A stretch of DNA of 19,129 nucleotides from Proteobacteria bacterium UBA4656 (GCA_002405525.1 DHLY01000047.1:1-19129), one strand, 5' to 3'; shown: positions 7,233 to 16,176, counted from the first letter of the stretch. The notes: a model not told the origin generated them from the sequence alone. Made by a program: numbers and translations.

Positions 7233-10200
7233 TCATCCCTTCGGCTTGCGGTTGGCCCGCGCGCGGGGGGCGGGTTCGACCACCACCGGGGCGCCGGCCC
7301 AGCCGTTCTTGCCGCGCACCTTCGGCGGCGCCTTGGCCCGCGGCTTGCGTGCCTCCGGCGCCTTGACCTCCAGCGCGGCCTCGGCTTTCGAGGTGCCGAT
7401 CGCGATCTCGACCTTGTACTGGCCGGGCAGGACGTACAGCGCGTGCCCGAGGCGCACTGATTCGGCATACGGTGTGCGGGCGAGCTCGCCCTCGGTCGAT
7501 GCGGGTTCCTTCGCGTCCTTGGCGCGCTTCTCGTTGTCGAACTTCTCGGCCGCCAGCGCGAGGTCGCGATCGACCTTGGCGTCCCAGGTGAGGCGGTTGA
7601 CGCCGGCTTTCGCATCGAGCGCGAGCTCGCGCACCGGCTGGCCGTTGGCGTCGATCACGCGCACGGTGGCGCGACCGTCGGCCTTGGCCCAGAAGGCGCC
7701 GCCGACCTCGGGCCGGCTGGCCGAGTCGTCGTACCACCACACCGGCTTGCTGCGCCAGGCGCGGTCGGCCTGCAGCGGCGCCAGCGGAAACACATGCACG
7801 TCCTTGCCGCGCACCTCGGCCGTGAGGTCCTGCACCGGCAGCACGTCGACGATCCACGCGCTGCGTCCGTGCGTGCCGACCACCAGCTCGCGATCGCGCG
7901 GGTGCACGATCATGTCGTGCACCGGCACGCTGGGGAGGTTCTGCTGCAGGCTCAGCCAGGAGCCGCCGCGGTCCAGCGAGACGTAGACGCCGCGGTCTGT
8001 GCCGACGTAGAGCACCTCGCCGTTCTGCGGGTCCTCGCGCACCACGTTGATCGGGCTCGGCGGCAGGCCGCGGCCGATATCGCGCCAGGTCTTGCCGGCG
8101 TCGTCGGTCGCATACAGGTAGGGGGCGATGTCGTCCTGCCGATAGCCGTTGAGCGACACGTAGGCTCGCTTCACGTCCACCCGCGACGCCTCCGCGCGCG
8201 TGACCCAGCGGTCGGCCGGCAGGCGCGCGTCGACGCGCCGCCACTCCACGCCGCCATCGTCGGTGAACCACACGTGGCCGTCGTCGGTGCCGGCCCAGAT
8301 CGTGCCGAAGGCCAGCGGGGACTCGCTGAAGGTGGTGATGGTGGCGAAGGGCACGTCGCCGCGCTGCTTCGACGTGGTGAGGTCGGGGCTGATCGGCGTC
8401 CAGGTCTCGCCCTTGTCCATCGAACGGAACAGGCGATTGGCGCCGAAGTAGACGATGTCCGGGTTGTGCTCGGACAAGCGCACCGGGGTGGCCCAGTTGT
8501 AGCGCAACGGCGCGTCGGTGATCGCCGGCCGGGGGCGCACTTCCTGGCCGTCGCTGCGCCGGTACCAGCCGAACTGGTAGCCGGTGTAGACCGTCTTGGC
8601 GTCGCGCGGGTCGACCGCGACGTACATGCCGTCGCCGCCGCCGATCGTGCGCCAGTCCTGGCCGCGCGCCCAATCGGTCTTCGACGAGCCGACCATGGTG
8701 CCGTTGTCCTGCAGGCCGCCGTAGACGTTGTAGGGCTCGGCGTGGTCGACCATGATCGTGTAGAACTGGCCGACGGGTTGTGCGTCGAGCTTGAGCCAGG
8801 TCCTGCCGCCGTCGTAACTGACGTCCACGCCGCCGTCGTTGCCGACGATCATGCGCTGCGGATCGGCCGGATCGATCCAGTGGGCGTGGTAATCGACGTG
8901 CACGTCGGCGTCCTGGTTGCCGACCCAGGTACGGCCACCATCGTCGGAGCGGATCAGCGGCACGCCGACCACGAACACGCGCTCGGGATCGTCGGGGGCC
9001 ACACGGATGGTGCCGAAGTAGTAGCCGTAGGTGAAAGTCACCTCGGCGATCGGCGCGTCGTGGGTGCGCCGCCAGGTCGCGCCGGCGTCGTCCGAGCGCC
9101 AGACTTCGAGGCCGCGGATGTCGGTATCGAAGAGGCTGGCGTTGCCGTCGGTCAGTCGGTCAACCAGCTGCGGCAGCGTGATCTCGTCCTTGCTCACCAT
9201 CTCGATGAGCCGCTTCGCATCGAGGCTGTTGTCGAGGTCGGAGGAGCGGATGAAGGTCTCGATCTCCTCCGGATCCTGGCGCAGGAATTCCTCCTTCGTC
9301 ATCCGCCGCAGCCGCTTGGGCGACAGCGGGCGCTCGCCGAGATCCTGCATCGACTCGGGCAGCGGACCCTGGTGGTCGATCGAGGCGTAGATCGTGCGCG
9401 GCTGGCTGGGCGCGACGCTGAGCCCGATACGGCCGATCTCCTTGCCGCGCGGGAAGTTCTCCATCCGCGCCCAGGTGCGGCCGCCGTCGGCCGACTTCCA
9501 GACACCGGAACCGACGCCACCCTCGACGAAGTTCCACGGCGAACGCGAGCGCTCCCAGGTCGCCGCGTACAGCACGTCCGGTTCGCCCGGCGCCGACGCG
9601 AGGTCGATCGCGCCGGTCCATTCGTTCTCGCCCTTGAGGGTGTGCTCCCACTTCGCCCCGCCGTCCCAGGTGCAGAACACGCCGCGCTGGCCACCGGTGG
9701 TGTACTGCCTGCCGAGCGCGGCCACGCAGACGTGCTCGCCGTTGGCGGGATTGACCCACACGTTGCCGATGCGGTCGGTGTCGGCGAGCCCCGCATGGCG
9801 GAAGGTGCGGCCACCGTCGTCGGAGCGGAACAAGCCGAGTCCGCCGTAGTTCGAGCGCGCCGAGTTCGGCTCGCCGGTGCCGACCCACAGCCGCTGCGGG
9901 TGGTTCGGATCGACCGCAATGTCGCCGACCACCGTGGTCGGCAGGTCGTCGGTCAACGGCTCGAACGTGACGCCGTTGTTGGTGGTCTTCCACACGCCGC
10001 CGGTGGCATAGGCGACGTAGAAGCCGTAAGGCTGGCCGGGGATGTTCTCGACGTCGACCACGCGGCCGCCCTGGCCGGTGGGGCCGATCGATCGCCATTC
10101 CAGCCCGTGGAAGGGCGAGGCGGCGCGCAGCGCCTCGTGCGCGCGCGTCGCCTCCCAACGCTGGGCGTCGCTGGCGGAACCCTGCGGCTTCGGCCGCGCC

Positions 10201-10268
10201 TGGGCTGCGCCCGCGGCGAGAATGGCAACAACGGCGGTGGCGATGATCGAGCGGGCGCGTGGCGCCAT
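7233..10268 (-). CDS. Secreted Asp-box (BNR/sortilin-type) beta-propeller protein
   Basis: A 1011-residue exported protein of the WD40/YVTN/BNR-like group, often annotated as glycosyl hydrolase or VPS10/sortilin-like. A signal peptide (residues 1-24, ending AAQA) is followed by about ten Asp-box motifs of the form SxDxGxTW, for example RSDDGGRTF (148-156), KSADGGRTW (258-266), RSDDAGATW (391-399), RSDDGGRTW (440-448), SYDGGRTW (484-491), RSMDKGETW (615-623) and TDDAGKTW (721-728). These form propeller blades. A charged, helical insertion of about 70 residues (roughly 312-385) interrupts the first propeller. After HGRSAWIVDV (800-809) comes a smaller beta domain and a very basic Pro/Lys/Arg tail. 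AGAGGG (complement of 10276-10281) sits seven bases before the ATG at 10268, which supports it over an upstream Met. Asp-box folds alone do not prove hydrolase activity; the substrate is unknown. It lies 81 bases after the antiporter gene. Confidence 0.9.
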   Translation of the reverse strand: MAPRARSIIATAVVAILAAGAAQARPKPQGSASDAQRWEATRAHEALRAASPFHGLEWRSIGPTGQGGRVVDVENIPGQPYGFYVAYATGGVWKTTNNGVTFEPLTDDLPTTVVGDIAVDPNHPQRLWVGTGEPNSARSNYGGLGLFRSDDGGRTFRHAGLADTDRIGNVWVNPANGEHVCVAALGRQYTTGGQRGVFCTWDGGAKWEHTLKGENEWTGAIDLASAPGEPDVLYAATWERSRSPWNFVEGGVGSGVWKSADGGRTWARMENFPRGKEIGRIGLSVAPSQPRTIYASIDHQGPLPESMQDLGERPLSPKRLRRMTKEEFLRQDPEEIETFIRSSDLDNSLDAKRLIEMVSKDEITLPQLVDRLTDGNASLFDTDIRGLEVWRSDDAGATWRRTHDAPIAEVTFTYGYYFGTIRVAPDDPERVFVVGVPLIRSDDGGRTWVGNQDADVHVDYHAHWIDPADPQRMIVGNDGGVDVSYDGGRTWLKLDAQPVGQFYTIMVDHAEPYNVYGGLQDNGTMVGSSKTDWARGQDWRTIGGGDGMYVAVDPRDAKTVYTGYQFGWYRRSDGQEVRPRPAITDAPLRYNWATPVRLSEHNPDIVYFGANRLFRSMDKGETWTPISPDLTTSKQRGDVPFATITTFSESPLAFGTIWAGTDDGHVWFTDDGGVEWRRVDARLPADRWVTRAEASRVDVKRAYVSLNGYRQDDIAPYLYATDDAGKTWRDIGRGLPPSPINVVREDPQNGEVLYVGTDRGVYVSLDRGGSWLSLQQNLPSVPVHDMIVHPRDRELVVGTHGRSAWIVDVLPVQDLTAEVRGKDVHVFPLAPLQADRAWRSKPVWWYDDSASRPEVGGAFWAKADGRATVRVIDANGQPVRELALDAKAGVNRLTWDAKVDRDLALAAEKFDNEKRAKDAKEPASTEGELARTPYAESVRLGHALYVLPGQYKVEIAIGTSKAEAALEVKAPEARKPRAKAPPKVRGKNGWAGAPVVVEPAPRARANRKPKG

Positions 10269-10349
10269 GGTGGAACCCTCTGCGGGAGAGGCGCCGAACA
10301 TAACGCGGCGCGGGGGCGGGGCGCCATGAGAGCAAGGTCGTTGGCGCGC

Positions 10350-12161
10350 TCAGGGCTTGGCCGACGGAACGCCGCTGCCGCCGACACTGCGGTCGCCCTC
10401 GAACAGGCGCGCGAGTTCGGCGCGCGACTCGGTGGCGCTCTGGATCAGGGCGCTTTCGTCGTCGTGGATCAGGTATTGCTCGCGCAGCATGGCCTCGTCG
10501 TGCGCGCGGAAGCGCTCGACGCGGTCGGCGGCGGTGGCCTCGTCGACGCCGAGGCCCTCCAGTGCCTTGCGGGTCAGCAGCAGGCTGGAGTGGAAGGTCT
10601 CGCGCACCACGCAGTCCACGCCAAGGTCCATCAGCTTGAACGCGTGCTGGCGGTTGCGCGCTCGGGTCAGCACCTCGAGGTGGGGGAACAGCCGCTTGAC
10701 GATACGCGCGGTGCGCACGCTCAATTCCGGGTCGTCGATCGCCACCACGAACACCCTGGCGCGGTCGGCGCGCGCGGCGCGCAGCAGCTCGGGCCGACTC
10801 GGGTCCCCGAAGTAGATCTGGTTGCCGAAGCGACGCGAAAAATCGACCTGCTCGACGCTGGGTTCGAGCACCGTGTGTGGAATGCCCTGCGCCGACAGCA
10901 CGCGCGCGACGATCTGCCCCATGCGCCCGAAGCCGGCCACGATCACCTGCGGGTCGTGGTCAGGCATGGCATCGTAAGGCCGCGTGTCGCGGCGTTCGAA
11001 GCGCCGGCCGAGCGCGGCGGCGCCCAGCACCGCCAGCGGGGTGAGCGCCATCGACACGCCGACCACCGCCAGCGACAGGCCGAAGGTCGTCTCGTCCAGC
11101 AGCCCGGCCTTGCGGCCTTCGCTGAGCACCACGAAGGCGAACTCGCCGCACTGGCCGATCAGCGCGCCGAGCAGCAGCGCCTGCGGCGCGGGCAGGCGGC
11201 CGATGGTGCGGCCGACCGCGAAGATGATCGGCGACTTGATGGCGAACACCGCCAGCACCGCCACCGCGACCACCAGCGGATGCTGGCGGATCAGGTCGAG
11301 GTCGATGCTCATCCCGACCGCCATGAAGAACAGCCCGAGCAGCAGGCCCTTGAACGGCTGGATGTGCGACTCGATCTCGTGGCGGAACTCGCTGTTGGCC
11401 AGCAGCACGCCGGCGAGGAAGGCGCCCAGCGTCACCGACAGCCCGGCCATCTGCATGATCGCGGCGGTGCCGATCACCACCAGCAATGCAGCGGCCGAGA
11501 ACACCTCCACGCTGCCGGCGCGCGAGATCGCGCGGAACAGCGGCGGCAGCAGCAGGCGGCCACCGATGATCACCGCCACGATGGTGCCGACCGCCTTGCC
11601 GAACGCGATCCACTCCGCGCCGGCCGACGGCACGTCGCCGGCGCCGGCGGCGAGCAGCGGGATCAGGGCCAGCACCGGGATCGCCATCACGTCCTGGAAC
11701 AGTGAGATGCCGAAGGCCTGCTGGCCGTGCTCGGTGCCGACTTCCTTGCGCTCGCCGAGGACCTGCAGGGCGATCGCGGTCGACGACTGCGCCAGCGCGA
11801 TGCCCAGCACCAGCGCGGCGCGCCAGTCCGGCACCACGAGGTAGACGATCGCCGCGCCCACGGCGATCGTGAAGCCGAGCTGCGCCCCGCCCTCGCCGAA
11901 CACCACGCGCCGCATCACCCACAGGCGCTGCGGCGACAGCTCGAGGCCGAGCAGGAACAGCAGGAACACCACGCCCAGCTCGGCCACCCGCAGGGTGTCC
12001 TCCGAGTCGGTGACGAAGGCCAGCCCGTCGGGGCCGATCACCACGCCGGCGACGAGGAAGCCCAGCACCGCGCCGAGCCCGAGGCGGTTGAACACGGGGA
12101 CCGCGATGACCGCGGCGACCAGGAAGACCAGCGCGGTTTCGATGAAGCCTTCGGGACTCAC
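10350..12161 (-). CDS. KefB/KefC-type CPA2 monovalent cation:proton antiporter
   Basis: A 603-residue inner-membrane K+/H+ antiporter of the CPA2 family. Residues about 5-385 form the Na+/H+ exchanger-type membrane domain, with LGLGAVLGFLVAGVVIGPDG (27-46), LLGLELSPQRLW (70-81), GISLFQDVMAIPVLALIPLL (151-170) and the regulatory-loop-like HEIESHIQPFKGLLLGLFFM (261-280), which matches KefC closely. Residues about 404-515 are a TrkA-N/RCK Rossmann domain (VIVAGFGRMGQ, then YFGDPSRPELL and VVAIDDPE). In E. coli such proteins release K+ under glutathione-adduct control to protect against electrophiles. No kefF/kefG-type quinone reductase gene is adjacent, so glutathione gating is inferred only from similarity. 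The GTG start at 12161 is chosen because GGAGGT lies just upstream and the membrane domain begins there. Confidence 0.92.
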   Translation of the reverse strand: MSPEGFIETALVFLVAAVIAVPVFNRLGLGAVLGFLVAGVVIGPDGLAFVTDSEDTLRVAELGVVFLLFLLGLELSPQRLWVMRRVVFGEGGAQLGFTIAVGAAIVYLVVPDWRAALVLGIALAQSSTAIALQVLGERKEVGTEHGQQAFGISLFQDVMAIPVLALIPLLAAGAGDVPSAGAEWIAFGKAVGTIVAVIIGGRLLLPPLFRAISRAGSVEVFSAAALLVVIGTAAIMQMAGLSVTLGAFLAGVLLANSEFRHEIESHIQPFKGLLLGLFFMAVGMSIDLDLIRQHPLVVAVAVLAVFAIKSPIIFAVGRTIGRLPAPQALLLGALIGQCGEFAFVVLSEGRKAGLLDETTFGLSLAVVGVSMALTPLAVLGAAALGRRFERRDTRPYDAMPDHDPQVIVAGFGRMGQIVARVLSAQGIPHTVLEPSVEQVDFSRRFGNQIYFGDPSRPELLRAARADRARVFVVAIDDPELSVRTARIVKRLFPHLEVLTRARNRQHAFKLMDLGVDCVVRETFHSSLLLTRKALEGLGVDEATAADRVERFRAHDEAMLREQYLIHDDESALIQSATESRAELARLFEGDRSVGGSGVPSAKP

Positions 12162-12164
12162 GGG

Positions 12165-12170
12165 ACCTCC
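12165..12170 (-). promoter_or_regulatory. Ribosome-binding site deciding the GTG start of the antiporter
   Basis: On the minus strand GGAGGT lies three bases before the GTG at 12161. The spacing is short but the match is strong. The longer open frame upstream translates repeat-rich intergenic DNA into Pro/Arg-rich sequence that does not look like protein. Confidence 0.6.
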
Positions 12171-12310
12171 GGGGTCGGCGGCATCATGCCGTGCGCGGCA
12201 CGCGGCGCACCGCATCGGCGGCGCAGGCGGGTGGCGGCGCCCTGGTGGCGGTGCCGCGCCATCGGGGGAGCGCCACACGCAGCGCGACCAGGGTGCGGTG
12301 AGCCTGAACG

Positions 12311-12343
12311 GCGCGCGGCGCACGCGCCGCCCCCACCCCCCCC
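12311..12343. repeat. Small GC hairpin and C8 tract upstream of the antiporter gene
   Basis: GCGGCG (12315-12320) and CGCCGC (12325-12330) can form a six-base stem with a four-base loop. A short C-run and then an uninterrupted C8 tract (12336-12343) follow. The element shares GCGCGCGGCGC with the REP-like motifs at 299-315 and 7182-7198 and may be a diverged member. It lies in the 219-base gap between the sulfotransferase-like gene and the antiporter gene, which otherwise shows no gene. Confidence 0.3.
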
Positions 12344-12380
12344 AACATGGTAGCCACAGCACCGCGCCAACCGGCGCCAG

Positions 12381-13439
12381 TCAATCGAGTTCGTTGGCGA
12401 TGCGCGCCAGCGCCGGCATGGCGACCAGCCGCCGGGCCAGCGCGATGCCGGATTCGATCTCGGCGCCGAAGCGGCGCTGTGATTCGGCGAGATCCGCGGC
12501 GCGATCGACCGCCGAATAGGCGTGCTCGGTGGCCTTGGCGTAGCGGCCCAGCTCGGCGGCACAGGCCACGTCCAGCGACGCGGCGGGTGCGTCGATCCGC
12601 AGGTGCGCCGCGACGCGCGCCAGCACGCCGCGCGGATCCGCCAGCAGGGTCTCGAAATCCAGCCGCAGCAGGCGCGGCGCGATGCCCGCATCGGCGGCGA
12701 GGTTGGCCATCCGCGCGCATTCGCCGATCCAGCCCAGCGCCAGCACCTCGCCCAGCCCATGCTCGTGCAGGCGCAGGTCGTCGCGACCGAGGATCGCGTG
12801 CAGGGCGGCCAGCCGCGAGGGCGCGAAGCGCAACGCGTCGGCGGTCGCATCCGGCGACTTCAGGATCGTCGCCAGCCAGGCGCGCAGCGGGATGCGCAGC
12901 GCCACCGCGCGCGCTTCGGAAAAGCGCAGCAGCCAGGGCGCGGCCAGCGCGTTGCACGAACTGGTGGCCTTCACCACCACGTGGCGCACGTCGTCGAAGC
13001 GGCGGTCGAGCAGGCCCAGCACGGCGGCCAGCAGGCGGTCCACCTGCGCCGGCGACCATGCGGACGTCGGCCGATGCTGCGCCTCGTACGCCTCGGCGAG
13101 GCTGCGCAGCGGCAGCGGCTCGCGCAGGCCGAGCACGCCCGGCAGGTGGTCGAGCAGCCGCGACAGCAGGGTCGACCCGCAGTGGCCGATGTGGAAGATC
13201 GCCTGCGGCGCGCGGCCGGCCAGCGCGTCAGCCTGTGCGAGCACCGATTCGATCGGCAGCCAGCCGCCGTCGCGCCGCGCGCCGCCGAGCGCGCGCTGGT
13301 CGAGGAAGCTGGCGCGTCGCAGGTCGGCCTGTGGCAGGTCGACCAGCAGGGCGCGGCGTCCGGGCAGGTCGAGCTGGTGCAGGCACAGCGCGGGATGGAG
13401 CGCGAGCTGCGCGGTGCGGGCGAGGAAGTCGGCGCTCAT
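12381..13439 (-). CDS. Sulfotransferase-like protein
   Basis: A 352-residue protein with a PAPS-type P-loop IFHIGHCGSTLLSRLLD at residues 81-97, the HxGHCGST form seen in a group of bacterial sulfotransferase-family proteins. Downstream elements include LREPLPLRSLAE (about 105-116), HVVVKATSS (about 153-161), and an LRLDFETLLADPRGVLARVAAHL segment (about 258-280) typical of the C-terminal part of sulfotransferase-like proteins. No signal peptide is seen. The substrate is unknown. The ATG at 13439 is preferred over the upstream extension because the extra residues are only the translation of the neighbouring REP element. The gene lies downstream of hrpB on the same strand, separated by the REP pair, so it may be transcribed separately. 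Confidence 0.8.
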   Translation of the reverse strand: MSADFLARTAQLALHPALCLHQLDLPGRRALLVDLPQADLRRASFLDQRALGGARRDGGWLPIESVLAQADALAGRAPQAIFHIGHCGSTLLSRLLDHLPGVLGLREPLPLRSLAEAYEAQHRPTSAWSPAQVDRLLAAVLGLLDRRFDDVRHVVVKATSSCNALAAPWLLRFSEARAVALRIPLRAWLATILKSPDATADALRFAPSRLAALHAILGRDDLRLHEHGLGEVLALGWIGECARMANLAADAGIAPRLLRLDFETLLADPRGVLARVAAHLRIDAPAASLDVACAAELGRYAKATEHAYSAVDRAADLAESQRRFGAEIESGIALARRLVAMPALARIANELD

Positions 13440-13493
13440 GGCTGGATGATGCCGCGCTCCGGCCGACGCGCAAAGCCGCGCGCCGCGACCGTG

Positions 13494-13589
13494 CCCCTGT
13501 GGGAGCGAGCAACGCTCGCGACTGGAGCCCGCGCGAGGCGCGGCCACGATCGAGGTTGCAGTCGCGAGCGTTGCTCGCTCCCACAGGGG
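13494..13589. repeat. REP pair in inverted orientation (REPIN-like) between hrpB and the sulfotransferase gene
   Basis: Two 31-base arms (13494-13524 and 13559-13589) are exact reverse complements, separated by 34 bases. Each arm carries GTGGGAGCGAGC followed by an internal hairpin GCGAGC-AAC-GCTCGC. This is the architecture of a REP doublet, the kind of element moved by RAYT transposases in pseudomonads and Xanthomonadaceae. No RAYT gene is in the window. Transcribed from either strand it would form a very stable hairpin, so it may terminate or stabilise the hrpB transcript, whose stop lies 10 bases away. Confidence 0.85.
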
Positions 13590-13599
13590 GGCCGCGTGC

Positions 13600-16077
13600 T
13601 CAAGTCCCGCGCGGCTTGGCCCGATGGGTGGCCGGCGCATTCCACGGATCGTCCGGCCACGGGTGGCGCGGATACCGACCCTTGAGTTCCTTCTTCACCT
13701 CGGGATAGGTGCGCTCCCAGAAACCACGCAGGTCCTGGGTGATCTGGATCGGCCGCTGCGCGGGCGAGAGCAGGTGCAGGGTCACCGGCACGCGGCCCTT
13801 GGCCACGCGCGGGGTGTCGGCGGCGCCGAACATCTCCTGCAGCTTCACCGCCAGCACCGGCGGCGCGCCGGATGCGTAGTCGAGGCGCAGCGATCGCCCG
13901 CTCGGCACGTCCAGCGCCACCGGAGCGTGTTCGTCGAGCAGGCGGCGCTGCGCGTGGTCGAGCTGCGCCGACAGCGCGTCGCCCAGCGCGGCGGCGTCGA
14001 GGTCGGCGAGCTTCGTCACGCCGTCGAGCCAGGGGCCCAGCCACGCCTCGAGGCGCGCCAGCAATCCCTCATCGCTGAAATCCGGCAGGCCCGCATCCGG
14101 CAGCCAGCCGCGCAGGCATTCGACGCGGGTGCGCCACTGGCGCTGCGCGTCGGTCCAGGGCAGGGCGTCGAGGCCGAGCCGGCGGATGCCGTCGACCAGC
14201 AGGGCGGTGGCGCGCGCGTCCTTCGGCACCGGCACGCGGCGGCGCGCCAGCACCAGGGCGTCGTAGCGCTCGACCTCATGCGCTTCCAGCGCACGGCTGG
14301 CGTCGTTGAAGGCCAGTTCGGTGGCGCGCACGAAGCGCGCCGCATCGGCCTCGCGAAGATGCGCCTCGTCGACCGGCGCGCCGCGCTGGACCATCGCGTC
14401 GCGCTCGTCGTAGCGCAGTTCGCTGGCTACGATCCAGGGCGCGCCGAACAGTTTCGAGTCGTCGAACAATCGCGCGCCGCGCCCGTTGGCGAGCGTGTAG
14501 CGGCGCGGATTCGCCGGGTCCTGGCGCGCCACGCGGTCCGGATACGCCAGCGCCAGCAACTCGCCGGCGGCGTGCGGATCGTCGACCTTGCGTTCGCGCT
14601 CGACGCCCGCGCGGCGGCGCAGGTCGGATGCGGACTGCGCGACCTGCGCCAGCGCGCCGGCATCGGCATCGGCCGGTGCGCGGCGATCGGCGCGCCAGCG
14701 CGACAGGGCTTCGAGCCGCGTGCGCACATCGTCGCCGCGCCGCGCTTCGCCGCGCAGCACGTCGCGCGCCTCGATCAGCGCGGCAAGGTCGCAGGCCAGC
14801 CCGCGCAGCGCGTCGGGCGCGGCGAGGATGGCGTGCGCGAGCCGCGGATGCGCCGGCAGCCGCGCGATCGCGCGGCCGTGCGCGGTGATGCGCCCGGCGG
14901 CGTCGATCGCACCCAAGAGCCGCAGGCGCTCGCGTGCCTCGGCCAGTGGCCCGGGCGGCGGCACATCGAGCCAGCGCAGGTCGGACTCGCCCCAGGCCGC
15001 GATTTCCAGCGCCAGCGGCGTCAGTTCCACCTGCATCAGTTCCGGCCGGATGCCGGGATCGAGGCGCTGGCTCTCCGGCCACAGGCGCAGGCACAGGCCT
15101 TCGGCGACGCGCCCCGCGCGGCCGGCGCGCTGGTCGGCGGACGCCTTCGAGATCGACACCGTCTCCAGCCGCGACATCCCGCTGGCCGGGTCGAAGCGCG
15201 GCTCGCGCGCCAGCCCGAGGTCGACCACCGCGCGCACCGCGGGCAGGGTCACACTGGATTCGGCGACATTGGTCGCCAGCACGACGCGGCGTTCGCCGTC
15301 GGCGGGCGGCGCCAGCGCCGCCTGCTGCGCGGACGCATCGAGTTCACCGTGCAGCGGCAGGACCATGGCCTCGATCCCCGCCAGCGCGCGGGCGAGCTGC
15401 TCGATCTCGCGCTTGCCGGGCAGGAAGACCAGCACGTCGCCGGCCGTTTCCTCGAAGGCCACGCGCACCGCGCGGCGCGCGTGCGCGAGCCAGTCCTCCG
15501 GCGCCTTCGCCGCCAGGTGGCGGACCGTCACCGGGAAGCCGCGGCCCTCCGAGCGCAGCCGCGGGGCGTCGAGGAAGCGCGCCAGTCGCTCGCCCTCGAG
15601 CGTGGCCGACATCACCACGATCCGCAGGTCCTCGCGCAGGTTGGCCTGCGCATCCAGCGCCAGCGCCAGCCCGAGGTCCGAGTGCAGGTTGCGCTCGTGG
15701 AACTCGTCGAACAGCACCGCGCCGACGCCGTCCAGCGCGGGGTCGTCCTGCAGCATGCGGGTCAGGATCGCCTCGGTGACGACCTCGACCCGCGTCTGCG
15801 GTCCGACCTTCGATTCACCGCGGATGCGGAACCCGATCGTGGTACCGACCGCCTCGCCGCGCTGGCGCGCCATGAAGGTCGCCGCCGCGCGCGCGGCGAT
15901 GCGGCGCGGCTCCAGCATCAGCACCTTGCCGCGGAGCCAGGGCGCGTCAAGCAGGGCCAGCGGCACCTGGGTGGTCTTGCCCGCGCCCGGCGGGGCTTCG
16001 AGCACGAGGCGGAGGCCGCGCGCCAGCGCGTCCATCAGCGCCGGCAGCAGCGGCGCGATGGGCAGGTCGGCGCGCAT
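13600..16077 (-). CDS. hrpB: ATP-dependent helicase HrpB
   Basis: An 825-residue DExH-box helicase of the HrpB type (unrelated to the type III secretion regulator of the same name). Motifs in order: Walker A PPGAGKTTQVPLALL (29-43), EPRRIAARAAA (56-66), VVTEAILTRML (99-109), Walker B LFDEFHERNLHSD with DEFH at 124-127, SATLEG (157-162), VFLPGKREIE (217-226), LATNVAESSVTLP (267-279), and QRAGRAGR (316-323). The C-terminal HrpB-specific region ends with RPIQITQDLRGFWERTYPEV and a PRHPWPDDP tail, typical of the family. Length fits. The ATG at 16077 is chosen because the family N-terminus begins there; the upstream extension is repeat-derived. No clear Shine-Dalgarno is visible. The cellular substrate of HrpB is not well defined; an RNA or ribonucleoprotein role is inferred from the helicase family. 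Confidence 0.96.
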   Translation of the reverse strand: MRADLPIAPLLPALMDALARGLRLVLEAPPGAGKTTQVPLALLDAPWLRGKVLMLEPRRIAARAAATFMARQRGEAVGTTIGFRIRGESKVGPQTRVEVVTEAILTRMLQDDPALDGVGAVLFDEFHERNLHSDLGLALALDAQANLREDLRIVVMSATLEGERLARFLDAPRLRSEGRGFPVTVRHLAAKAPEDWLAHARRAVRVAFEETAGDVLVFLPGKREIEQLARALAGIEAMVLPLHGELDASAQQAALAPPADGERRVVLATNVAESSVTLPAVRAVVDLGLAREPRFDPASGMSRLETVSISKASADQRAGRAGRVAEGLCLRLWPESQRLDPGIRPELMQVELTPLALEIAAWGESDLRWLDVPPPGPLAEARERLRLLGAIDAAGRITAHGRAIARLPAHPRLAHAILAAPDALRGLACDLAALIEARDVLRGEARRGDDVRTRLEALSRWRADRRAPADADAGALAQVAQSASDLRRRAGVERERKVDDPHAAGELLALAYPDRVARQDPANPRRYTLANGRGARLFDDSKLFGAPWIVASELRYDERDAMVQRGAPVDEAHLREADAARFVRATELAFNDASRALEAHEVERYDALVLARRRVPVPKDARATALLVDGIRRLGLDALPWTDAQRQWRTRVECLRGWLPDAGLPDFSDEGLLARLEAWLGPWLDGVTKLADLDAAALGDALSAQLDHAQRRLLDEHAPVALDVPSGRSLRLDYASGAPPVLAVKLQEMFGAADTPRVAKGRVPVTLHLLSPAQRPIQITQDLRGFWERTYPEVKKELKGRYPRHPWPDDPWNAPATHRAKPRGT

Positions 16078-16092
16078 GGCGCGCGAGTGTGG

Positions 16093-16106
16093 GGGTGGGC
16101 CCACCC
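16093..16106. repeat. Perfect 14-bp palindrome upstream of hrpB
   Basis: GGGTGGGCCCACCC is its own reverse complement and is centred about 22 bases upstream of the hrpB ATG. It may be an operator-like site, a structure in the 5' untranslated RNA, or a remnant of a GGTGGGC...GCCCACC intergenic repeat of the kind seen in many proteobacterial genomes. Confidence 0.5.
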
Positions 16107-16176
16107 GGCCGCAAGCCGGATCGCCCGGGTCAGGCGCCGCGACGCGCCCGCGTGTGCACCTGGACATGCCCTTTGG

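Noticed and set aside
7794..11705. 1303-codon plus-strand open frame opposite the Asp-box and antiporter genes
   Set aside because: It spans two real genes and their intergenic gap on the opposite strand, with no recognisable domain.
13440..13640. N-terminal extension of the sulfotransferase-like protein
   Set aside because: The extra residues translate the REP doublet and overlap the end of hrpB; the ATG at 13439 fits the protein better.
13600..16077. HrpB as a type III secretion regulator
   Set aside because: The name is shared, but the sequence has all DExH-box helicase motifs and no AraC-type or secretion features.
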